A DNA stretch of 64,000 bases from positions 11,297 through 75,296 of the forward strand of contig CAXPZW010000006.1 of NCBI GenBank assembly GCA_964221845.1, written 5' to 3'. Positions 51,500-59,813 of the stretch are shown here, piece after piece. The translations under genes were made by a program, and so were the position numbers. Position 1 is the stretch's first letter. The number at the start of each line of letters is the position of its first letter. The notes beneath the pieces are model-generated. The model was not told the origin of the DNA. It was given only the letters and a program-made list of their open reading frames with translations, and did no database searches. The stretch comes from CAXPZW01 sp964221845. Lineage in GTDB: Bacteria > Bacteroidota > Bacteroidia > Flavobacteriales_D > Sanyastnellaceae.

Positions 51500-52543
51500 T
51501 CAGAGTGAATCATACCATTTGCGCAGCCATGCGGTGTCCATTTGAATGCGTGGTAATTCCAACTCCACCGGAGTAAGATCGGCACGGTGCAGGTGCTTGC
51601 GACGAACCTGCTTGAACCACCCTTTGGCCTCCAGGTAGTCCCCGAGGTATTCTTGCTCGTATTGGCCCGGGGTAGGCATGAGCCAAGCGCTGCGGCCCAA
51701 CGCCACCAAATCCATGATGGTCGAGTAGCCCGCGGCGGCCAAGATGTTTTTGCTGCGCGCGACCCAATCCACAAACTCCGCATCCAGCGGATGGGCCACC
51801 GACTCGATGTGGGATGGCAGGCGGGTGCGGGTACCGGGCAATCCTCGGAGCAGGACGACGCGCCCTTCCATCCGATCAAACTTCTCCAGCACGGCTTCCT
51901 CGCTTTTGCGGCGTTGGCCTTCGGGCCCACTCAACAGGATGAGCCAATCCACGTCCTTCTCTTGCTCAGGTGCAGGCGCATCAAACCGCGACAACGGCCC
52001 CACAAACTGCACATGCTCAGGAGCATTGGTCGGGGCAGACAAGCGCCCTGCCAGGGCATCGGGTCCAGACACATCCGGCACCCATACCGCTTCAAACTCG
52101 GCGTACATGGAGTTGAGTTTGCGCTTGACCCAGCGGTTCACCGCGGCCGGAACAAGTGGCATCAACTGGTGGGTGATCAATACCGAGTGCGGGTGCGCAT
52201 CCAGGCCGTAGCGGTTGTCGGAAATGACGCCGTCAAAGTGCCTTTCATTCAGTAACTCGTACAACCACAGGCGCTCTTCTTGAATGGTCTTGAGCATCCC
52301 TGGAACTTGAAAGGTGATGTCCAACACCACGCTCTTTCCCGAATAGGTGATGCCGTAAGCGGGCACGTCCAGGTGTTCCATATGCGGGAAGGCAGCTTCC
52401 AAGAACTTGCGGCCACGCCCTGTAGAGGCCAGTACCACCTCGGCGCCCCACGCCTCCAACTGGCGAATGATGGGCACGCAACGCGTGGCGTGTCCCATGC
52501 CCCAATCCAAGGGCGAAAGCAGAATGCGTTTTGAGGCGGCCAT
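51500..52543 (-). CDS. MurG-like family 28 glycosyltransferase
   Basis: The 347-aa GT-B fold protein begins with a typical N-terminal Gly/His loop (L-D-W-G-M-G-H-A-T-R), has P-L-V-P-A-A-V-N-R-W midway and the C-terminal donor-binding region with S-K-N-I-L-A-A-A-G-Y-S-T-I-M-D and P-T-P-G-Q-Y-E-Q-E-Y. This matches MurG-related transferases that use UDP-sugars, but the true MurG motifs are not all there, so it is probably not the lipid II enzyme. A glycolipid or surface-sugar role is a guess. The ATG at 52543 is chosen; the frame is open further upstream into tatD sequence. Confidence 0.82.
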   Translation of the reverse strand: MAASKRILLSPLDWGMGHATRCVPIIRQLEAWGAEVVLASTGRGRKFLEAAFPHMEHLDVPAYGITYSGKSVVLDITFQVPGMLKTIQEERLWLYELLNERHFDGVISDNRYGLDAHPHSVLITHQLMPLVPAAVNRWVKRKLNSMYAEFEAVWVPDVSGPDALAGRLSAPTNAPEHVQFVGPLSRFDAPAPEQEKDVDWLILLSGPEGQRRKSEEAVLEKFDRMEGRVVLLRGLPGTRTRLPSHIESVAHPLDAEFVDWVARSKNILAAAGYSTIMDLVALGRSAWLMPTPGQYEQEYLGDYLEAKGWFKQVRRKHLHRADLTPVELELPRIQMDTAWLRKWYDSL

Positions 52544-52582
52544 ATAGCTGCGAAGTTCCCCAATTCCCCGCATTTTTGCGCC

Positions 52583-53353
52583 ATGGAATGGATCGACACC
52601 CATGCCCATTTGTACTTGCCCCAATTCGACGAAGACCGCGACGCGGTGCTGGACGACGCGGCAAGCAAGGGCATCCACCGCATTTACCTGCCCAACATCG
52701 ACCTGGAATCGATTGGTCCCATGCACGCCATGTGTGATGCCCGGCCCGCGCAATGCTTTCCCATGATGGGATTGCACCCATGCTCGGTGCAGGAAGGATT
52801 CGAACAGGTACTCGGCGAGATGCGCGCATGGTTTAACAAGCGCGCCTATGCCGCGGTGGGCGAAATCGGCATCGACCTCTACTGGGACAAGAGCACGTTG
52901 GCCATCCAACAAGAGGCCTTCCGCATCCAAATCGGTTGGGCCAAAGAATTGGGGCTACCTATTGTGATCCACGCACGCGAGTCCTTTGATGAGATCTTTG
53001 AAATCGTAGACGAGCTCAACGACGAGCGCCTCACCGGCATCTTCCACTGCTTTACCGGCACCCGCGAACAAGCCGAGCACATCATAGGCTACGGTGGTTT
53101 TAAGCTGGGCATCGGCGGAGTGCTCACCTTCAAGAAGTCTGGGCTCGATGCCACCCTGACCGACGTTCCGCTCGAACACATGGTGTTGGAAACCGACGCT
53201 CCCTATTTGGCGCCAACACCCTTCCGAGGCAAACGCAACGAGACGCCTTACGTGCTGCAAGTGGCCGAGCGTTTGGCGCAAGTCCAAGACGTTCCGCTTG
53301 AGGAAGTAGCCCGCGTCACATCGGCCGGCGCCCGCGACCTGTTTGCGCTGTAA
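52583..53353 (+). CDS. tatD: TatD-family metal-dependent hydrolase
   Basis: The 256-aa TIM-barrel nuclease has the metal-binding D-T-H-A-H-L at 4-9, E-I-G-I-D-L-Y near 95, H-A-R-E near 131, H-C-F-T-G near 156 and E-T-D-A-P-Y-L near 206, the full TatD set. Members are 3'-5' DNA or RNA exonucleases or deacylases. A -7-like CATTTTTG lies just upstream at 52571-52578 (one mismatch). It is followed after 21 bases by asparaginase. Confidence 0.92.
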   Translation: MEWIDTHAHLYLPQFDEDRDAVLDDAASKGIHRIYLPNIDLESIGPMHAMCDARPAQCFPMMGLHPCSVQEGFEQVLGEMRAWFNKRAYAAVGEIGIDLYWDKSTLAIQQEAFRIQIGWAKELGLPIVIHARESFDEIFEIVDELNDERLTGIFHCFTGTREQAEHIIGYGGFKLGIGGVLTFKKSGLDATLTDVPLEHMVLETDAPYLAPTPFRGKRNETPYVLQVAERLAQVQDVPLEEVARVTSAGARDLFAL

Positions 53354-53374
53354 ACCAACCCCTATCTTGCGCAC

Positions 53375-54403
53375 ATGACCCACGCCCGACCCCGCGTATT
53401 GCTGCTCTACACCGGCGGCACCATTGGCATGACCGAGCATCCGGAATCCGGAGCGCTGGTGCCGTTGGACTTCGACAACCTAGAAGCCCTGCTGCCCGAA
53501 CTTCGTCGCTTGGAGGTAGACTTGGAAGTGCGTGAGCTGCCCGCGCAAGACAGTTCCAACATTGGCCCGGCCAACTGGTTGGAAATGGCCAGCACCGTGG
53601 AACAAGCCTATGCCCATTTTGACGGATTTGTGCTGCTGCACGGCACCGACACCATGGCCTACACCGCTTCGGCGCTGAGCTTTTTGTTCGAAAACCTGGG
53701 CAAGCCTGTGGTGGTCACTGGATCGCAGCTCCCGTTGGGCAAGCTGCGCACCGATGGGGTGGAGAACATGATCACCGCCATCCAAATTGCAGCCGATGGG
53801 CACGTGCAGGAAGTGTGCGTGTACTTTGGTTCAAGGCTCTACCGCGGCAACCGCACCCACAAGCACAACACCGAGCATTTCGACGCCATCGACTCTCCTA
53901 ACCTTGCTCCGTTGGCCGAAGCCGGCATCCATTTGCGGTACAATGACGCGGAGCTCATCACCGCAGACGCGCAACAATTCAAGGTCCATTCGCAGCTCGA
54001 TGCACGCGTTGGACTGGTGAAATTTTACCCCGGCATGCCCACCGCGTTGCTGGAGGCGCAATTGTCCTCTGAAGCGGTGCAAGTGGTGGTGCTGGAAACC
54101 TTTGGCAGCGGCAACGTACCCTCGGACCCCGGCACCTTGGATGCCCTCGCCCGGGCGGTAGACAGCGGCAAGTGGCTGGTGAACATCACCCAATGCGCCA
54201 CGGGTTTTGTAGAGCAAGGGCTGTACGAGACCTCTTCGGCCCTAGAAAAGCTGGGCATTACCCCCGGAGCGGACCTCACCACCGAGGCGGCCATCACCAA
54301 GTCCATGTGGCTCTTGACATGGTGTGAAACCCACGCCGAGTTTGAACGTGCGTTTTTGCACTCCCACCGCGGGGAGTTGACCAATTTCTCGGTCCTGAAA
54401 TAG
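53375..54403 (+). CDS. ansA: Type I L-asparaginase
   Basis: The 342-aa enzyme hydrolyses asparagine to aspartate and ammonia. Both catalytic threonines are in place: Y-T-G-G-T-I-G-M near residue 12 and L-L-H-G-T-D-T-M near 88. The substrate-binding N-I-G-P-A-N-W and G-S-Q-L-P-L are present. There is no signal peptide, as expected for the cytoplasmic type I form. It is probably co-transcribed with tatD. A weak CACCA/TGGTG hairpin with a T-rich tail at 54516-54540 could be its terminator. Confidence 0.93.
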   Translation: MTHARPRVLLLYTGGTIGMTEHPESGALVPLDFDNLEALLPELRRLEVDLEVRELPAQDSSNIGPANWLEMASTVEQAYAHFDGFVLLHGTDTMAYTASALSFLFENLGKPVVVTGSQLPLGKLRTDGVENMITAIQIAADGHVQEVCVYFGSRLYRGNRTHKHNTEHFDAIDSPNLAPLAEAGIHLRYNDAELITADAQQFKVHSQLDARVGLVKFYPGMPTALLEAQLSSEAVQVVVLETFGSGNVPSDPGTLDALARAVDSGKWLVNITQCATGFVEQGLYETSSALEKLGITPGADLTTEAAITKSMWLLTWCETHAEFERAFLHSHRGELTNFSVLK

Positions 54404-54566
54404 CAGGATTTACAGGGAATGACGTATGTAAATTTTCGTATTTTGCCCCGCGTTTTTCGGCCCGTTAAACGTGCGTGTTTGAGCGATTTTTTCAACTTCG
54501 CTTCTGCTGATTTCGCACCATTATTGTGGTGTTGTTTTCGACGGATCGCAGCTGCTTAACGGCAAA

Positions 54567-54650
54567 GGAGAGGTGGCTGAGTGGCTTAAAGCGCACGCCT
54601 GGAAAGCGTGTTTCCGTAAGGAAGCAGGGGTTCGAATCCCCTTCTCTCCG
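54567..54650 (+). tRNA. tRNA-Ser (anticodon GGA)
   Basis: The 84-base sequence folds as a serine tRNA: acceptor GGAGAGG with TCTCTCC (one G-T pair), D arm beginning GCTGAGTGG, anticodon stem CACGC/GCGTG with loop CTGGAAA (anticodon GGA), a long variable arm (TTCC-GTAA-GGAA) that is typical of class II Ser tRNAs, T loop TTCGAAT, and G as discriminator. The CCA end is not encoded. It reads UCC and UCU. Confidence 0.96.
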
Positions 54651-54666
54651 CAACAAATTGAAATAC

Positions 54667-54713
54667 CCGGCAACGCCGGACAACCTAGAACCTGTAGACC
54701 GCCACAACGGCGG
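54667..54713 (+). repeat. Two short hairpins between tRNA-Ser and exbB
   Basis: CCGGC-AAC-GCCGG at 54667-54679 and CCGCC-ACAAC-GGCGG at 54699-54713 are perfect 5-bp stems in the 92-base spacer. Neither has a T run, so the tRNA and the exbB operon may share a transcript, with the hairpins marking processing or the exbB 5' leader. Confidence 0.4.
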
Positions 54714-54742
54714 AAGCGAAAGAAAAACCAGTACGTAGCACC

Positions 54743-55561
54743 ATGAAAAAGCTATTCGCATTCCTGGCCATTGTGGCCCTCATGATTTCGGTACCGGCTT
54801 CGGCCACTTACACCACCGAGGTCGTGAACGATTCAGAAACTGTCCTTGTTGCCGGCGACGACGCCCCGGTTTTCGCCCAGAACGAAACCCCTGCTGACGC
54901 CGGTGAACCCGAGCAAGTAGTGGAAGGCCTCGACGCGCAAATCAAGCGTTACTTCATCGAAGGTGGTCCCCTGTTTATGGCAATGGTATTGATCTGTTTG
55001 ATCCTGGGTCTGGCCCTGTGCATCGAGCGCATCATCTACCTCAACCTGTCGACCACCAACACCCGCAAGCTCCTCAACAACGTAGAGGATGCCCTAAACA
55101 CCGGTGGTGTTGAAGCGGCCAAAGAAGTGTGTCGCAACACCTCAGGCCCTGTGGCTTCGATCTTCTACCAAGGCCTCGACCGTTCGGCTTCGGGCATCGA
55201 AGACGTAGAAAAGTCGATCGAGCAATATGGCGGTGTACAAATGGGTCTGCTCGAGCGCGGCCTGTCTTGGATCTCGCTGTTCATCGCGATTGCACCAATG
55301 CTTGGCTTCCTCGGTACGGTAATCGGTATGATCGAGGCCTTCTCGGACATCCAAGCTGCGGGTACCATGTCTGCAACCATTGTAGCGGGCGGTATTAAGG
55401 TGGCACTGATCACCACTGTATCGGGTCTGATCGTAGCGATTATCCTCCAGATCTTCTACAACTACATCCTGTCGAAAATCGACGGCATCATCCTCGACAT
55501 GGAGGACGCGTCTATCTCTATGGTAGACATGCTTTACAAGAAGCAAGTAGCCGGTAACTAA
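54743..55561 (+). CDS. exbB: ExbB/TolQ/MotA-family proton channel subunit
   Basis: The 272-aa inner-membrane protein has three transmembrane helices (about 75-95, 175-195, 215-240) and the family blocks A-P-M-L-G-F-L-G-T-V-I-G-M-I-E-A-F and T-T-V-S-G-L-I-V-A-I. A cleavable signal-like N-terminus (V-P-A-S-A) and an acidic periplasmic segment (about 25-70) precede the first helix, as in many Bacteroidota ExbB. With ExbD it uses proton flow to drive TonB or TolA. It is the first of four genes; no tonB is in the window. Confidence 0.92.
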   Translation: MKKLFAFLAIVALMISVPASATYTTEVVNDSETVLVAGDDAPVFAQNETPADAGEPEQVVEGLDAQIKRYFIEGGPLFMAMVLICLILGLALCIERIIYLNLSTTNTRKLLNNVEDALNTGGVEAAKEVCRNTSGPVASIFYQGLDRSASGIEDVEKSIEQYGGVQMGLLERGLSWISLFIAIAPMLGFLGTVIGMIEAFSDIQAAGTMSATIVAGGIKVALITTVSGLIVAIILQIFYNYILSKIDGIILDMEDASISMVDMLYKKQVAGN

Positions 55562-55581
55562 TTCCAAAAGCAACAGTCAAG

Positions 55582-56097
55582 ATGAAAGCAATCAACATCG
55601 GACTGGGTGCGCTGCGGGCAATCCTTGCAGTGGCGGGTGTGATCCTAACGTTCGTACTCGTCTCTCGCTGGACCCCGGAATTGGAGACGGAACGCAAAGC
55701 GACCGAAACCCTTGCCTTCCTCGGCAAGCACTCAGAAATTGACACGCCGCTCACGGCGACCATGAACCTTACGTTCTTCATGCTGGCGGCCTGTGCTGCA
55801 GCAGCCATCATCTTCGGCATCATTGCCGTGGCACAAAACCCCAAGCGCAACCTTCGCGCAATCGCGGGCATTGTGTTGGTGGCAGCCATTGTGGGCATTG
55901 GCTACTCGATGGCCTCTGACTCAGTGATGCACGGCTACTGGAATGCAGGATCCATCAGTAAACTGGGCATTGGCCTGGAAGATCAAACCGCACCGGTGTC
56001 CAAGTACTCTGGCATGGGGCTGATCAGTTTCTACATCCTGCTGGGCATTACCCTGCTGAGTGTGGTGTACCTGGAAGTGAGCAAAATCTTCAAGTAA
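55582..56097 (+). CDS. Conserved four-helix membrane protein of the exb operon, function unknown
   Basis: The 171-aa protein has four hydrophobic helices (about 10-30, 60-82, 92-110, 142-162) and no domain that I recognise. It lies between exbB (20-base gap) and the first exbD (its stop is directly before the ATG at 56099), so it is co-expressed and probably part of the same membrane complex. Members of this position are seen in Flavobacteriia, but I cannot assign a role. Confidence 0.78.
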   Translation: MKAINIGLGALRAILAVAGVILTFVLVSRWTPELETERKATETLAFLGKHSEIDTPLTATMNLTFFMLAACAAAAIIFGIIAVAQNPKRNLRAIAGIVLVAAIVGIGYSMASDSVMHGYWNAGSISKLGIGLEDQTAPVSKYSGMGLISFYILLGITLLSVVYLEVSKIFK

Positions 56098-56098
56098 T

Positions 56099-56878
56099 AT
56101 GCCCAGAAGAGAAACCCCACAGATCAATGCAGGCTCGATGGCGGACATCGCCTTCCTGCTGCTGGTCTTCTTTTTGATGGTGACACAGATCGCCACAGAA
56201 GAGGGGATCCTGCGGCAGTTGCCCCCACCTGTTCCGCCGGACTTCGAAGCCCCGGACGTGAAGCAAAAAGACGTGTTCGTTGTACTGGTGAACGCGAAAG
56301 ATGAGCTTCTGGTGGAGGGTGAGTTTATGGAAATCAAAGACCTGAAGGACGCCGCGATTGAATTCCTGGTGTGCAACGGTGTGTTTGAAGACCTGCCCAT
56401 CAAAGAGGACTTCCCTGAGCGCAAATGGGTGCGTAAAGCCGAAGTCAAGCAACGCATCGATGAGACCAAGGCCTTGATTGCCACGGCCCCCACCGATGAC
56501 CACCGCAAGAGCTATGAAAGCACCCTGAAAAAACTGGAACGCAAGATGTACGCCATCGAATACTTCGGCGGAGAGTACAAGGAGCTTCCAGGTTCGGCGC
56601 TGATTTCGATGAAGAACCACAACCAGACCGGTTACGAGCGCTACATCGAGGTACAGAACGAACTCCAGAGTGCGATCAACGAGCTGCGTGACGACCTCTG
56701 TCTGGAGCACTTTGGCATGACCTACAAAGAGCTGTACGACGAGTACGAGCGCAAGAAGAACGACGACGATCCGTCGGTGGAGGAGCTACAAAACCGGGTA
56801 TACGCCGTTTGGGCGGTATTCCCGCAGCGTATCTCTGAGGCCGAGCCGGAGAAGTCGGTTCAATACGAAACCCCTTAA
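56099..56878 (+). CDS. exbD: ExbD/TolR-family protein with extended periplasmic domain
   Basis: The 259-aa protein has one N-terminal transmembrane helix with the proton-coupling Asp16 (S-M-A-D-I-A-F-L-L-L-V-F-F). The periplasmic part is much longer than the usual 110-120 residues: after a normal ExbD segment (about 55-100) there is a charged helical insertion (about 100-230). Such extensions are seen in Bacteroidota. It precedes a second exbD by 11 bases. Confidence 0.88.
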   Translation: MPRRETPQINAGSMADIAFLLLVFFLMVTQIATEEGILRQLPPPVPPDFEAPDVKQKDVFVVLVNAKDELLVEGEFMEIKDLKDAAIEFLVCNGVFEDLPIKEDFPERKWVRKAEVKQRIDETKALIATAPTDDHRKSYESTLKKLERKMYAIEYFGGEYKELPGSALISMKNHNQTGYERYIEVQNELQSAINELRDDLCLEHFGMTYKELYDEYERKKNDDDPSVEELQNRVYAVWAVFPQRISEAEPEKSVQYETP

Positions 56879-56889
56879 TCCTTTTTACC

Positions 56890-57357
56890 ATGGCGAAATT
56901 CACCAAGAAGAAAAAGAAGGGGATGGACGAAATCTCGACCGCCTCGCTGCCGGACATTGTATTCATGCTGCTGTTCTTCTTTATGCTGGTGACAGTATTG
57001 AAGAGCGAGGAGCCGCTGGTAAATGTCAGCACCCCGAAGGCGTCCGAGTTGACCAACATTGAACAGAAAACCCTGGTGAAGTACATCAACATCGGATCGC
57101 CCATCAACAAAGAGCTGTATGGCGATGTCCCTGTGTTGCAACTGAACGATGCCATCGCTTCGGTGGACGATGTACAAATTTGGGTGTCCCAGAAACGAGG
57201 CGAGCTCGCCGAAAACGAGCAAAGCAAAATGATCGTTTCGATGAAAGTGGACCGAGAGGTGAAGATGGGCATTGTGACCGACGTGAAGCAGGAGCTTCGC
57301 AAGGCCAATGCACTCAAGATCCTCTACGCTACCGGAAAGGGCGAACGCACGAAATAA
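56890..57357 (+). CDS. exbD: Second ExbD/TolR-family protein
   Basis: The 155-aa protein starts with a Lys-rich cytoplasmic tail (F-T-K-K-K-K-K), has Asp22 in the transmembrane helix (S-L-P-D-I-V-F-M-L-L-F-F) and a standard ExbD periplasmic domain ending L-R-K-A-N-A-L-K-I-L-Y-A-T. Two different ExbD subunits in one operon suggest a heteromeric motor. A terminator follows. Confidence 0.9.
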   Translation: MAKFTKKKKKGMDEISTASLPDIVFMLLFFFMLVTVLKSEEPLVNVSTPKASELTNIEQKTLVKYINIGSPINKELYGDVPVLQLNDAIASVDDVQIWVSQKRGELAENEQSKMIVSMKVDREVKMGIVTDVKQELRKANALKILYATGKGERTK

Positions 57358-57378
57358 TCAGCACCAGAGCTGAACGCG

Positions 57379-57407
57379 AAAGGGAGTCTTCGGACTCCCT
57401 TTTTTTA
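57379..57407. terminator. Bidirectional rho-independent terminator after the exb operon
   Basis: AAAGGGAGTC-TTCG-GACTCCCTTT is a perfect stem with a stable tetraloop and a T run on the plus strand. The minus side has a weaker T run (AAA flanks) and overlaps the end of the 2-hydroxyacid dehydrogenase. Confidence 0.93.
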
Positions 57408-58346
57408 TGCGGGAAATTGCGCCTCGATCTTATCGGCAAGCACAGCCGATAGCTTGACGTAAGACTCGGTGGTCCAACCGGCCACATGCGGGCTCAGTAA
57501 GGTCTTGGGCGAATTAAGGAGGTATTGAAAAGCTTCGGGAAGTTCAGCAGTACTGAGCTGCTCAAACGAGCGCTTTTCATACTCGTACACGTCCAAGCAA
57601 GCACCTTCCACCTTGCCTGACTTCATGGCGGACACCAATCCGGCGGTATCGAGTGTTTTGCCGCGGCCAGTGTTGATCACTGTGAGCGGTTTGGCAAAGC
57701 AGCTCAAGAAAGCGGCATCCACAAAATGATCGTTGCCGGGACGTTGGTCAATGTGTACCGAGAGGACGTCCGCCTCGCGCTGCAAGGTATCCAGATCCAC
57801 CTCCTCTACCTGCCCTTCCGCAAACCCCACTTTGAATTTGTCGTGGGCCACAATGCGCACGCCGAGCCCCGCCAGCTTCTGGGCAAATGCACTGCCCATC
57901 CGACCATACCCAAGAATGCCCACCGTTTTACCGCTGAGCTCACGCCCGCGGTTGGCTTCGCGGCGCCAGATGCCCTGACGCATTTCGGTATCGCCTTCGC
58001 GCAAGCGGTTCCACAAGGCCAAGAGCATGCCCAAGGCGTGCTCCCCTACTGCATCGCGGTTGCCCTCCGCAGCGCTGTGGACAGCAATGCCACGTCCTTT
58101 GCAATAAGTAAGGTCGATGTTCTCCAGCCCTGCACCACTGCGAGCAATGAACTTGAGCTGCGCGCAGGCATCCAAAAAGGCGGCTTGCATGGGAATGCGG
58201 CTGCGAATGACGATGCCGTCCCATGTAGCGCTTTCTTGTTCAAGGGCTGCTTGGGATTGGGTGGTGCGGTCCAGACAGGTCCAGCCGCGGGCCTCCAATC
58301 GCTCCCAGAGAAGCGGGTGAACGGTATCCAAAAAGGCAATGCGCAT
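57405..58346 (-). CDS. D-isomer-specific 2-hydroxyacid dehydrogenase
   Basis: The 313-aa NAD-dependent enzyme has the Rossmann motif G-Y-G-R-M-G at 146-151 and the catalytic set Arg228 (I-N-T-G-R-G), Glu255 (D-V-Y-E) and His287 (S-P-H-V-A-G). It resembles 3-phosphoglycerate dehydrogenase of the short kind without an ACT domain, but could be a glyoxylate or hydroxypyruvate reductase. It starts two bases after mgtE, so the two genes form one transcript. Confidence 0.9.
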   Translation of the reverse strand: MRIAFLDTVHPLLWERLEARGWTCLDRTTQSQAALEQESATWDGIVIRSRIPMQAAFLDACAQLKFIARSGAGLENIDLTYCKGRGIAVHSAAEGNRDAVGEHALGMLLALWNRLREGDTEMRQGIWRREANRGRELSGKTVGILGYGRMGSAFAQKLAGLGVRIVAHDKFKVGFAEGQVEEVDLDTLQREADVLSVHIDQRPGNDHFVDAAFLSCFAKPLTVINTGRGKTLDTAGLVSAMKSGKVEGACLDVYEYEKRSFEQLSTAELPEAFQYLLNSPKTLLSPHVAGWTTESYVKLSAVLADKIEAQFPA

Positions 58347-58348
58347 GG

Positions 58349-59710
58349 TTATACGATGCTGGAGATGATGCCCCCCACCACAAAGTAGATGATCAGGCCA
58401 ATGATGTCGTTGGCCGTGGTGATGAACGGGCCGGTGGCCAGCGCAGGGTCAATCTTGTACTTGTCCAACGCCAGAGGCACAAACGTGCCAAACAGTGCCG
58501 CAAACACGATCACCGCAAACAGGGAAATGCACACCGTGATACTCAGGGCCAGCCCAAAGTTCAACAGCATGCTGGAGATGAAAATGATCGCCGAGCAAAT
58601 GATGCCATTGACCACGCCCACGCTAAATTCCTTGGCGAGCTTGGCACCCAGGCCTTCGTTGCGTAGGGATTGGTTGGCCAAGCCCTGCACCACAATCGCA
58701 GCCGATTGCACCCCTACGTTGCCACCCATCGCGGCAATCAGCGGGATGAACAGGGCCATCTCAATGTTCTTTTCAATGTCGAACGCACCAATGACGGTGG
58801 CGCCCAGGATCCCGCCGGCCATGCCGATCAGCAGCCACGGCAAGCGCGCGCGGGTGAGGATCCACACGCTGTCGCGCGATTCCACGTCCTCGGAAATACC
58901 GCTGGCCAACTGGTAATCGCGCTCGGCTTCTTCGCGGAGTACGTCTACCACATCGTCGATGGTGATGCGGCCCAAGAGCATGCCGCCTTGGTTGACCACC
59001 GGCACGGTGACCAAATCGTACTTCTCCATGATCGAGGCCACTTTCTCATCCGTCAAGTCCGGGGTGACCGCGTGCAGTTCCTGTTGGAGGTAAATGTCGC
59101 GGATGTACGAGCGGGTGGACGGCGAGCTCAACAGCAAGCGCTTGAGCGACAGGCGGCCCAACAGCACATCGTGATCGTCCACCACGTAAATGGTGTACAC
59201 GTTGTCGATGTCTTCGGCCTGGCGGCGCATTTCGCGGATGGCCGTGGCGATGGTCCAGTTCTGGTTGACCTTCACCAACTCCTTGGCCATCAGACCACCG
59301 GCGGTACCTTCTTCGTAGGCCAGCAGGTCCAGAATGTCGGAGGCTTGGTCCTCGTCCTCGAGTTGGGCGATGACTTCTTCCTTCTTCTGGTCTGGGAGTT
59401 CCTGGATGAGGTCGGTGGCGTCGTCGGAGTCGAGGTCACCCACGAGCTCCTCGGCGATTTCCTTGGAGGTGTAGGTCGACAGCAGCTCCTCGCGGGCGTC
59501 TTCCTCCATTTCCATCAGCACATCGGACACCTTGTCCTTGTCGATGAGCTTGAAGAGGTAGGCGGCCTCGTCGCGCTTGACCTCGTCGAGGATGTCCGCG
59601 AGGTCTGCCGGGTGCAGCTCCCCGATCATGCCGAGCACGTCAGAATCCCGGCCGTCCGCGAGGTGGTCTCGCAGCAGCGTCATGAATTCATTGGTGAGTT
59701 CGAACTGCAT
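58349..59710 (-). CDS. mgtE: Magnesium transporter MgtE
   Basis: The 453-aa channel has an N-terminal superhelical MgtE domain (about 1-130, with D-L-A-D-I-L and E-L-P-D-Q-K-K), two CBS domains (about 135-260) and five transmembrane helices (about 285-453) with the conserved P-L-I-A-A-M-G-G-N-V-G and G-N-D-type pore residues. Length and layout are standard. CBS and N-domain acidic residues sense cytoplasmic magnesium and close the pore. A -7-like TATTTTAG (one mismatch) is on the minus strand at 59737-59730. Confidence 0.95.
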   Translation of the reverse strand: MQFELTNEFMTLLRDHLADGRDSDVLGMIGELHPADLADILDEVKRDEAAYLFKLIDKDKVSDVLMEMEEDAREELLSTYTSKEIAEELVGDLDSDDATDLIQELPDQKKEEVIAQLEDEDQASDILDLLAYEEGTAGGLMAKELVKVNQNWTIATAIREMRRQAEDIDNVYTIYVVDDHDVLLGRLSLKRLLLSSPSTRSYIRDIYLQQELHAVTPDLTDEKVASIMEKYDLVTVPVVNQGGMLLGRITIDDVVDVLREEAERDYQLASGISEDVESRDSVWILTRARLPWLLIGMAGGILGATVIGAFDIEKNIEMALFIPLIAAMGGNVGVQSAAIVVQGLANQSLRNEGLGAKLAKEFSVGVVNGIICSAIIFISSMLLNFGLALSITVCISLFAVIVFAALFGTFVPLALDKYKIDPALATGPFITTANDIIGLIIYFVVGGIISSIV

Positions 59711-59763
59711 CAGGGTGGCAATTTGCGGGCTAAAATACCGCTTTCATGTGGGGTGACTACGAC

Positions 59764-59789
59764 GAAAAACGGCCGCGTGTTGCGGCCGT
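59764..59789 (-). terminator. Rho-independent terminator of the FIST gene
   Basis: On the minus strand the perfect stem ACGGCCGC-AACAC-GCGGCCGT is followed by TTTTCG, 25 bases past the FIST stop. It lies between the FIST gene and mgtE. Confidence 0.88.
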
Positions 59790-59813
59790 CCTCTTAGAGT
59801 ATGAACATGCCAC

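Noticed and set aside
51306..51545. 79-codon plus-strand frame overlapping the sorting-domain remnant
   Set aside because: Its reading frame gives Cys/Trp-rich sequence and runs into the glycosyltransferase; the remnant in another frame explains the region better.
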